The notes under the pieces: generated by a model | Told to the model about the DNA's origin: nothing | Database searches by the model: none | Seen by the model: only the letters and a program-made list of their open reading frames with translations | Origin: W11650 sp041844915 | GTDB lineage: Bacteria > Bacillota > Clostridia > Lachnospirales > Vallitaleaceae | NCBI GenBank assembly: GCA_041844915.1 | Contig: JBGZBY010000109.1 | Span: forward strand, 1-38,564 | DNA length: 38,564 nt | Direction of reading: 5' to 3' | Shown here: positions 8,610 through 16,400 of the stretch, piece after piece | Layout: the number at the start of each line of letters is the position of its first letter | How positions within the stretch are numbered: the stretch's first letter is position 1 | Made by a program: the position numbers and the translations under genes

Positions 8610-9968
8610 ATGATTCATATCCATGAAGTATATGAAACCAATCAAATGATATTGGAGGACAATCTGGACGTTCGGACAATTACGATGGGAATCAGCCTTT
8701 TGGATTGCCGTTCGGAGAGCTTGGAGGACTTTAACAGAAGAATATTTGAAAAAATTACCAGTCGGGCGAAGGATTTAGTCAAAACGGCGGATTTTGTGGC
8801 GAAGGAGTATGCGATTCCGATTGTAAACAAGCGAATCTCAGTTACGCCGATCGCCATTGCAGCGGGCTTTAAGGAACCCTCCGCCTATGTTGAAATTGCA
8901 AAAACCTTGGATCGAGCGGCGGAAACGGCAGGCGTCAATTTTATCGGCGGTTTTTCGGCTTTGGTGCAAAAAGGCATGACGGAGGAGGATGAGGCCTTGA
9001 TTTTGGCAATTCCGGAGGCCTTGGCGCAGACCGAAAGAGTGTGCGGCTCGGTAAATGTCGGCTCCTCGAGAGCGGGCATCAATATGGACGCGATTCGGCT
9101 GTTAGGCAAAACGATTAAGCAATTGGCCTGCAATACCCAAGCAGCGGATAGCATCGGCTGTGCGAAATTTGTGGTCTTTACCAATGCCCCAGATGACAAT
9201 CCCTTTATGGCGGGAGCATTTCATGGCGTAACCAATGCCGATACACTGATCCATGTGGGAGTCAGTGGCCCCGGTGTTGTAAAAAAAGCGTTGGAGCAGT
9301 GTAGAGGTAAGCGCTTTGAAGTGCTGTCAGAAACGATAAAAAAGATTTCCTTTAAAATTACCAGAGTGGGCATGCTGGTTGGTCAAGAGGTTGCCGAAAG
9401 GCTGGGATATCCCTTTGGAATCATTGATCTTTCCTTAGCGCCGACGCCGGCGATCGGGGATTCCATTGCCGATATCCTAGAACTGATGGGATTGGAGTCT
9501 GTTGGAGCACCGGGAACAACGGCGGCTCTGGCACTACTTAATGATCAGGTCAAAAAGGGCGGTATTATGGCATCATCAGCAGTCGGTGGCTTAAGCGGAG
9601 CCTTTATTCCGGTCAGTGAGGATCAGGGTATGATCAATGCGGTAAAAATAGGCTCTTTAACACTGGAAAAGCTGGAGGCGATGACCTGTGTTTGTTCGGT
9701 TGGTCTGGATATGGTGGCTGTGCCGGGAGATACCTCGGAGGCAACGATTTCCGGATTAATCGCGGATGAAATGGCGATCGGCATGATCAACAACAAAACA
9801 ACGGCGGTTCGAATCATTCCGGTCATCGGCAAAGGCATTGGCGAAACGGCAGAGTTTGGAGGACTCCTCGGAACGGCACCGATCATGCCTATCAACCAAT
9901 TCCGCTGCGACCAATTCATCAACCGCCAAGGCTTCATCCCCGCCCCTATCCATAGCTTTAAAAATTAA
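8610..9968 (+). CDS. UPF0210 / PFL-like family protein (DUF711)
   Basis: The 452-residue product matches the family's usual length of about 450. Recognisable segments are VRTITMGISLLDCRSE, AKEYAIPIVNKRISVTPIAIAA, CGSVNVGSSRAGINMDAIRL, FTNAPDDNPFMAGAFHG and GAPGTTAALALLNDQVKKGG. The family has a pyruvate-formate-lyase-like fold; its reaction is not established to my knowledge. The ATG at 8610 gives the family-typical MIHIHEVYETNQMI start, with a modest AAGGGATAG upstream; an in-frame ATG at 8511 would add 33 residues that do not look like the family. It is paired with the ACT-domain gene just upstream. Confidence 0.92.
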   Translation: MIHIHEVYETNQMILEDNLDVRTITMGISLLDCRSESLEDFNRRIFEKITSRAKDLVKTADFVAKEYAIPIVNKRISVTPIAIAAGFKEPSAYVEIAKTLDRAAETAGVNFIGGFSALVQKGMTEEDEALILAIPEALAQTERVCGSVNVGSSRAGINMDAIRLLGKTIKQLACNTQAADSIGCAKFVVFTNAPDDNPFMAGAFHGVTNADTLIHVGVSGPGVVKKALEQCRGKRFEVLSETIKKISFKITRVGMLVGQEVAERLGYPFGIIDLSLAPTPAIGDSIADILELMGLESVGAPGTTAALALLNDQVKKGGIMASSAVGGLSGAFIPVSEDQGMINAVKIGSLTLEKLEAMTCVCSVGLDMVAVPGDTSEATISGLIADEMAIGMINNKTTAVRIIPVIGKGIGETAEFGGLLGTAPIMPINQFRCDQFINRQGFIPAPIHSFKN

Positions 9969-9985
9969 CCCCAGCGTTTTTCCCA

Positions 9986-10009
9986 GCGATTTCCCGAAGG
10001 GAAATTCGC
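9986..10009 (+). terminator. Hairpin after the UPF0210 gene
   Basis: GCGATTTCCC / GGGAAATTCGC form a stem with one bulged base and a 3-base loop (GAA), 17 bases after the stop codon. There is no good T-run after it, so it may be a weak terminator or an mRNA-stabilising hairpin. Confidence 0.45.
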
Positions 10010-10018
10010 TCTCCAGCG

Positions 10019-10067
10019 TTTTAAATGACCCCGATGTTTATCGAAAAAGCTAAGGAGTCATTTAAAA
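10019..10067 (+). terminator. Second stem-loop after the UPF0210 gene
   Basis: TTTTAAATGACCCC (10019-10032) pairs with GGAGTCATTTAAAA (10054-10067) with one mismatch across a 21-base loop, followed by AGTTTTGTT. With the preceding hairpin it probably ends the core operon. Confidence 0.5.
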
Positions 10068-10168
10068 AGTTTTGTTAATAAGCGCGAAAAAACATTCTGT
10101 TTTTTGATAAAACTTCTAATCTTTTTAAAAGGGCAGCCGATAAAATATGAGATAAGTGGATTTTTAAC

Positions 10169-10197
10169 TTAAATTCATATAAAAAAATATATATAAT
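10169..10197 (+). promoter_or_regulatory. Probable promoter of the GGDEF/EAL gene
   Basis: A perfect TATAAT (10192-10197) has a weak -35 box, TTAAAT (10169-10174), at 17 bases. Transcription starting near 10204 would be too close to serve the ATG at 10208, which supports translation from 10256. Confidence 0.45.
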
Positions 10198-10209
10198 ATT
10201 TTTAGCGAT

Positions 10210-10228
10210 GGTCGTAGGAGAAACGACC
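10210..10228 (+). promoter_or_regulatory. Leader hairpin with an AGGAG loop
   Basis: GGTCGT (10210-10215) and ACGACC (10223-10228) form a perfect 6-bp stem whose 7-base loop contains AGGAGA. It lies near the 5' end of the predicted transcript, about 28 bases before the chosen start codon. Function unknown. Confidence 0.35.
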
Positions 10229-10255
10229 TCTGTAAATTTAGAAAATGAGGAAAAA

Positions 10256-12718
10256 ATGAAAAATTGGCACAGTCAAAAAATAGGGTATCAAATCATGGCG
10301 ACAGCGCTGGGAATGTTGTTTGTTTCCTATCTGCTTGCTTTGCAGCTTGATATGGTTGTACTGCGTAAATTTTCTTCGCTGGCTTTTATTGGCTTATCCG
10401 TGCTGTGGGTGGCAAGCAATATTAAAGAAGCTCGGGAGCATAAAAAGGAGAAGGACGGACTGCATTTTCTGCTGCTTGCGATTATGCTGATGTGGTTTAT
10501 TCGCAATCTCAGCCGCTTTATTTTTAATGGTAGCCAGAGTGCTGTCCTTCTGGGTGTGATGTCCGTTTTTAGCTTGATCTTGGCGTTTTTGACGGTACTG
10601 GTTATTTTTCTGCATTATGCCAAGCAATTAAACACAGGACAGATTGTTCTGGATTCTCTGCTAATACAGGGAGTATTGATTACCTTGGCGACATCAGCCG
10701 CTAACTTTTTGCCGGAGGTATGGAAGCTTTCTGCCGAATTGAAGGCTTTGACCTACGCTTATTATTTCTTTGAACTGCTGAAATTTTCCTTGGCGATTGG
10801 GATTTTTACTTCGTTTCGAGAAAGAAAGCTGTCAAGGCAAAATGTGCTGATTCTGCTGTCGCTTTTGGTCTCGGCCGTTGTTCAAGGTTTTTTTGAGGCT
10901 GGAAGGCAAGCGGGAGTGGAGATGCTGAACTTTCTGGCAGCAAGTCTGTATCTGCTTCCGGTTGTGGGATTGCTCTTTGCCAGTCAGAGAATGAAGAACA
11001 ATCAGGAAAGTCCTCTTTTTGAGGAAAAGTATAGGGATGACAAGCTTTTGGAAAACCCGATCAAGAGCTATGTGTTTATCCTGCTGACGATGTTGAGCTT
11101 TGCTTTTTATATGAAATCTTGGATTTCGTCTTATGCCATATTTTTCATTGTACTAATGCTTATGGCATATTATATTATGAATCGCTCCTATCAAAGACAG
11201 CAATTGGCAGAATATCAGCTGAAAATGGAGGAAAGCAAGAGGCGGCTTTTGGAGCAAGAGGTAGAGGAACGAACTAGGGAGATTATGCAGAGAAATGCCG
11301 AGCTGAAAGCAAAGAATGAGCTGCTGGCAGATATTATATATTTTGATATGAATTTGGAACTGCATACCATTCGCTATTTACAGGAAAATCTTAGCAAGTG
11401 GAATCAGGAAAAGTCGATGGCGCTGATCGTGATAGATATTAAAGGCTTTAAAAACATTAATTCCTTATTCAGCTATGCGGTCGGAGATCAGGTGCTTACC
11501 ATAGTTGCCGATCGCCTAAAACGGCTATATGAGGAAAAGGCCATTCGATTTCGGCTCAACTCCAATAAATTTGGGCTTCTCTTTTTGCGGGAAATGGAGC
11601 GGGAGGAATTGATTGCTCATATTCAGTCCGTCCATAGCTTGGGGAAGGAGCCGATTAATGTTGGCGAGGTTGCGATTCACATTGAATTTTCTATTGGGGT
11701 GGCTGCCTATGAAAAAAATGCGCCGGACGCTCAGCGGATTTTGGAAAATGCGGAATATGCCGAACGGGAAGCACGGCAAATGATTGAAGAAAATGCGTTT
11801 CAAATCTTTGATCGGGAAATTGCCAAGAAGGTGGAACGGGAGCAGAGTATCCGCAGCTTACTGGAACGCATTGATTTTGACGAGGAATTTGAGCTTTATT
11901 ATCAGCCGCAATGCGATGTTAGCGGCAAGCTCTTAGGCATGGAAGCGCTGCTTCGCTGGAAAAATCCTGAAATGGGCTGGATTTCTCCGGGAGAATTTAT
12001 CCCGATTGCCGAGGGGAGCGCGGTGATTTTAAAAATAGCCCGCTGGACTCTGCGCAAGGGAGTGGAGCAGATCAAGCTTTGGAATACCAGATATCAAACC
12101 GATTATCGGCTGGGAGTTAATATTTCTACGAAATTTATTGAAAATGCCAGCTTTTTGCGATATCTTCAGGATATTATTGCCGAATACCAGATACCGCCGA
12201 AATGGCTGGATTTGGAGATTACTGAAACTAGTCTGATGAACGTCAGCGAAGACATTATCTGCCTGTTTAAAGAGCTGTCTGAGCTTGGGGTCAGTATTAG
12301 TATCGATGATTTCGGCACCGGTTATTCTTCACTTAGCTACATTAATTCCTTTGAAATTTCCAATATCAAAATTGCCAGAGAGCTGGTGGATGAAATCGTG
12401 GATAATCCGAAGGAAAGCGCGCTTGTAAAGGCAATCATTACAATGGCGAATTCCTTGGAGCTGGATATTATCGCAGAGGGAGTGGAGGAGAAGAAGCAGC
12501 TACAGACGCTGGCTTCCTTGGGATGTGATAAGATTCAGGGCTATTATTTTGGAAAACCGCAAAGCGCGGAGGATTTTGAAAATAACTTTATCCCGGGAAG
12601 TTGCAGTGTAGAGATGTTCAGCTGCCAATTGGAAAAAAATCTGGTATTTCAAAAGGAACACGGATGTTGCGCCGGCTCAGAAATCCTTGGAATAGCGGGG
12701 AGAAGTTATAAGAAGTAA
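10256..12718 (+). CDS. Membrane-bound GGDEF-EAL protein, probable c-di-GMP phosphodiesterase
   Basis: The 820-residue protein has about eight hydrophobic segments in residues 1-310, a coiled-coil-like linker (KMEESKRRLLEQEVEERTREIMQRN), a GGDEF domain and an EAL domain. The GGDEF signature is replaced by SNKFG within FRLNSNKFGLLF, so diguanylate cyclase activity is probably lost. The EAL domain keeps the catalytic set: E563 in MEALLRW, Asn in GVNIST, LEITET, IDDFGTGYSS, a Lys in ISNIKIA, AEGVEE and QGYYFGKP. It should therefore hydrolyse c-di-GMP in response to a membrane signal, with the dead GGDEF perhaps binding GTP as a regulator. The ATG at 10256 is preferred: GAGG lies upstream and the 10208 ATG sits at the predicted transcript end. 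It is a single gene with its own terminators. Confidence 0.9.
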   Translation: MKNWHSQKIGYQIMATALGMLFVSYLLALQLDMVVLRKFSSLAFIGLSVLWVASNIKEAREHKKEKDGLHFLLLAIMLMWFIRNLSRFIFNGSQSAVLLGVMSVFSLILAFLTVLVIFLHYAKQLNTGQIVLDSLLIQGVLITLATSAANFLPEVWKLSAELKALTYAYYFFELLKFSLAIGIFTSFRERKLSRQNVLILLSLLVSAVVQGFFEAGRQAGVEMLNFLAASLYLLPVVGLLFASQRMKNNQESPLFEEKYRDDKLLENPIKSYVFILLTMLSFAFYMKSWISSYAIFFIVLMLMAYYIMNRSYQRQQLAEYQLKMEESKRRLLEQEVEERTREIMQRNAELKAKNELLADIIYFDMNLELHTIRYLQENLSKWNQEKSMALIVIDIKGFKNINSLFSYAVGDQVLTIVADRLKRLYEEKAIRFRLNSNKFGLLFLREMEREELIAHIQSVHSLGKEPINVGEVAIHIEFSIGVAAYEKNAPDAQRILENAEYAEREARQMIEENAFQIFDREIAKKVEREQSIRSLLERIDFDEEFELYYQPQCDVSGKLLGMEALLRWKNPEMGWISPGEFIPIAEGSAVILKIARWTLRKGVEQIKLWNTRYQTDYRLGVNISTKFIENASFLRYLQDIIAEYQIPPKWLDLEITETSLMNVSEDIICLFKELSELGVSISIDDFGTGYSSLSYINSFEISNIKIARELVDEIVDNPKESALVKAIITMANSLELDIIAEGVEEKKQLQTLASLGCDKIQGYYFGKPQSAEDFENNFIPGSCSVEMFSCQLEKNLVFQKEHGCCAGSEILGIAGRSYKK

Positions 12719-12727
12719 CGGAAAATC

Positions 12728-12766
12728 AAGGACTGAAGGGCTGTTGAAGGCTTTCAGTCCTTTCTT
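12728..12766 (+). terminator. Rho-independent terminator after the EAL gene
   Basis: AAGGACTGAA (12728-12737) pairs with TTCAGTCCTT (12753-12762), followed by a T-rich tail. It lies 10 bases after the stop codon. Confidence 0.85.
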
Positions 12767-12788
12767 ATACTCAAAATTCGCATCTTTC

Positions 12789-12826
12789 AAGAGCTGGACG
12801 TCTTGCGCTGCGCCGGCTCTTTTCTT
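12789..12826 (+). terminator. Second, tandem terminator
   Basis: AAGAGCTGG (12789-12797) pairs with CCGGCTCTT (12813-12821) with one G-T wobble, followed by TTCTT. It forms a back-up terminator behind the first. Confidence 0.6.
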
Positions 12827-12831
12827 AAGTG

Positions 12832-13103
12832 CTTTCGTCTCGATTGAAGCGCTACCGGATCAGTATCTATGAGAAATATTATCGATCGGGAAAATAAAGT
12901 AGATTTGACAGCTTTTTTGATAATCAGAGGGAATACAGGCTTGGGCTAGGAAAGAAATAAAATTGAAAGTCTTTTTATCCGAATGAAAGCGCTGCTTTTC
13001 GCATCTAACGGATAAATACATTCAACTCGGGAAATAAAATGGATTTGGCGACTTTTTCAATAATAAGATAGGATGCAGAATTGGCAAGGAGATAAATAAA
13101 AAA
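12832..13103 (+). repeat. Imperfect tandem duplication of about 130 bp upstream of the GH85 gene
   Basis: Copy A (12832-12963) and copy B (12971-13103) align along their length. Both contain GAA(A)GCGCT near the start and CGGGAAA(A)TAAA(G/A)T(A/G)GATTTG in the middle, and end with A(G)GA(G)AAATAAA-type sequence. Identity is about 70% by eye. Neither copy has a reading frame of note. The rest of the 687-base gap after the EAL gene is AT-rich and holds the GH85 promoter. Confidence 0.65.
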
Positions 13104-13198
13104 TTATACAAAATGACAAAAGAGTTAACAAAAGAAAATCAAAATATAACAAGAATATAGCTATAAAAAAATGAAAATGTAGAAAATTAAGAATCAAC

Positions 13199-13227
13199 TT
13201 GACGAAAATGAGCTAAAGCGGTATGAT
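13199..13227 (+). promoter_or_regulatory. Promoter of the GH85 gene
   Basis: TTGACG (13199-13204), a 17-base spacer and TATGAT (13222-13227). The leader of about 170 bases contains GCGCGAAA (13337-13344) and TTTCGCG (13385-13391), the latter just before the AAGGAG ribosome binding site, so a fold near the site of translation initiation is possible. Confidence 0.75.
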
Positions 13228-13405
13228 GAATACATAAAAATAACTTAAAAATTTGATATAAATTTGGATGAAATATCCTTGGAAATGTTATTAAAGAAGA
13301 ATGGAGGGATATTTAAATAAGAAATATCAGGCTTTAGCGCGAAATGTTGTTAACAAAGTAAACTGAAAGAGAAAGTAAATTATCTTTCGCGATAAGGAGA
13401 AATTT

Positions 13406-16400
13406 ATGAAGAATTATTTAGATTTTCGGAAAAAAACGACAAAAATAATATCACTGGTTTTAACAATGCTGTTTTTAGCAGAAACCTTCGCTGTAAATGT
13501 TAATGCGGTAAAGGTTAGAGAAAATGAGGAATATAAAGCGGGCACTACGCTAAGGCCAATATCGCAGATGTTTCATCTGGATAGAATATTGGAATGGAAA
13601 CCTTGGAAGAGTCCAGATGATAACTTAAATAGAGCAAGCGTTCCACTGAGATCGAGATTTACTGGGCATGTGGTAAATCCTCTGGCAAGCGCGGAGGCGA
13701 GGATTCAGTCTGTACCGCTGATGAACTCCAAAAATGACGAAGATAATTCGGTAAATGGCGATGAATTTGACTGCTTTGCTTTTGATTTTTGGCAATATTT
13801 GGATCAGATGGTATTTTGGGATGGACCGATTCCTACAGCGGATATTATTGATGCTGGTCATAGAAATGGCGTTCCGGTATATGGAACTTTATTCTTTAAT
13901 TGGTCAGGTTCAGCAGGAGATCAGAAAATTCTAAAGGATTTTTTAGTAAGTGAAGTAAGGGATGGAAAAAAAGTTTTTCCGGTAGCCGATAAATTGATTG
14001 ATATGGTTGAATTTTATGGCTTTGATGGCTATTTTATCAATCAGGAAACAGATATGTACCAGCCATGGGGAGAAACCATGCGCGAATTTATGCTGTATGC
14101 CCAAAGAAGAGCCAAAGAAAGAAAAACTCGTATTCGTTTCTCGTGGTATGACGCTATGTCAAACAGCGGCGACAGAGTTCACTATAATGCGGTAACCCCT
14201 GGAAATGATTATTTCGTTAAAAGATATGGCAATGATAAGCAGTATGCGGCAGATGAATTTTTTATCAATTTTAACTGGGGCTGGGGGAATAATAATGATG
14301 AAACCATTCAGCATATGAAGTCGATCGACCGAGATCCGTTTGATGCATACGCTGGCTTTGAGTTGCAGCAAAACAGTTATAACACAGGAATTACTTATGA
14401 AGCTTTGTTGGGTGATGACAGAAAGTTGAAGCTTTCTATCGGTCTTTATACTCCAGATTCCATAAAAGGAATGGCAGTTAGTCCAGAAGATTATCATGAA
14501 CAGGAAAGAAACTTTTGGGTTGGCTTTGACGGGGATCCGGCAACCAGTGGCGATACTAATAGCAAAGGGAAAAGATGGCGTGGAATTTCTCGGTTTGTAG
14601 CGGACAAGTCAGTGATCATGGATCTGCCTTTTAATACCTACTTCAATACTGGACATGGCAGAAAATGGTTTATTGACGGGGTGTTGTCCAAGGATTCGGA
14701 ATGGAACAGCCGCGGTGTACAGGATATTTTACCGACATGGCGCTGGTGGATTCGCAATGAAGCGGGAACTACCGATAGACTGCAAGCACAATATGATTTT
14801 ACCGATGCCTATAACAGTGGTAATTCGATTAAGTTTTATGGGAAGTTAGAAGAAGGAAACGCCAACAAAGTTATGCTTTACAGTACAAGACTGAATGTGG
14901 AAAGTGATACAAAATTAAAGATTGCCTATAAAGGCGGAAAAAACAGTAAAGCGTTTATTGAGTTGGGAACAGCAGAGGATTATGCGGAGGAAGGCTTTCA
15001 TTCCTTTGAGCTGCCCAAGGCAGAAGAAGGAGTATGGAAAAGCGCGGAGATACCGGTAGCGGCTTTGGCAGGCAAAACAATTCATTCCATTCGTCTGCGC
15101 CTGGAGGCAGAGCAGACCGAGGAAAATTACAGCTTCCTTTTGGGGCAGCTGGCACTTTACAACAGCGGAGAAAGACCAGAAACAGTGGAAGATTTCCAGG
15201 TTGATGAAGTAATGTTTAGAACCTCTGCCAATGCGGAAGCCAGACTTTCCTGGTCGCCGGTAAAGGATGCGGAATACTATGAGGTTTATCAGGAAAATGC
15301 AGACGGCTCTAAGACGATCATTAATGCGACTTCCGGAAAATATTTCTATGCGGAGAAGATTTTCCGAACTGCCGATATGAAGGGAACAACGCAAAAGCTT
15401 TATGTTGTTGCAGTCGGCAAGAATGGCGTAAAATCGGAGCCGGCGGAGCTGGTTTTGGATTGGCAAATGGAAGTGGCAGACACGGATATGCTGCCTAAGA
15501 AAAATTTCAATTTATGCTTAGAAGCAGAAGTTATTGATGTTTCCCATCAAAATCAGGCGGAGCCTGCGCGAAATGCCATTAATGGAACAATTAGCGGAAA
15601 TACTGATAAATGGTGTGCTTCTGGTGTAAGAGGGTATATGACAATTGGCTTTAAAGAGCCGAAAACAATTCGCCGAGTTGCGGTATACCATGCCGAGGCG
15701 GGCGGCGAAGGTGATATCATGAATACTCGTGATTTTAGTATTCAATATAAAGATGAGAATGGACAATGGAAGATTGCTCATCAAATCTCTAACAATACCA
15801 AAGCCGTAACAGATTTTGACTTAAATGAAGCAATTACAGCTAAAGAATGGAAGCTGGATATTACCAGAGGAGATACTTCTCCTTGGACGGCGATTCGGAT
15901 TTACGAATGGCAAATGTTCGAGCAGCCTAAGAGCATGAAGACCGACTATATTCCGATGCGTTGGGTAGAGGCCAAGAATACTTCGGAAAACCAATACCAG
16001 ATTACATTTAAGAATTTGGAAAAGGATATGGAGGTCAGACTCTATAAGGATAAGGAGATGCAAGAGCTGATTACCGAAGCGCGAGCAGATGTCAAGGGCG
16101 ATCTCACTATGGAAAATGTTCCATTGGAGATTCCAGCGGGACAAAGCTATGGAAAGGCATACTATGTCGCTAAGGCGAAGGGGATGGAAGATAGTATTCG
16201 TATGACCCTAGTCTACCAGAAAAAAGAAACGGCAATAGAAGCGATTGAATTAATCAAGGTTCCGGCAAAGAGAATTTACGCTTATGGCAGTGCGCTAAAG
16301 GTCGGCGACGGCAGAATCAAGCTGATCTATGAGGATAAGACGGAACAGGAGCTGGCGCTGACTCCGAGCATGGTCAAGGGCTTCAATTCCAATGCGGCGA

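Noticed and set aside
9969..10018. Three CCAGCG(T/A)TTT-like repeats after the UPF0210 gene as a CRISPR-like array
   Set aside because: The units are about 6-10 bases with irregular spacing and no spacers; no CRISPR array or cas gene is present in the window.
10083..10255. Possible c-di-GMP riboswitch before the GGDEF/EAL gene
   Set aside because: The short AT-rich leader lacks the conserved GEMM core sequences and two-helix layout; only a 6-bp hairpin is present.
12982..12999. Catabolite-repression (cre) site TGAAAGCGCT near the GH85 gene
   Set aside because: The left half fits but the right half (GCTTTT) breaks the palindrome, and it lies over 200 bases before the promoter.
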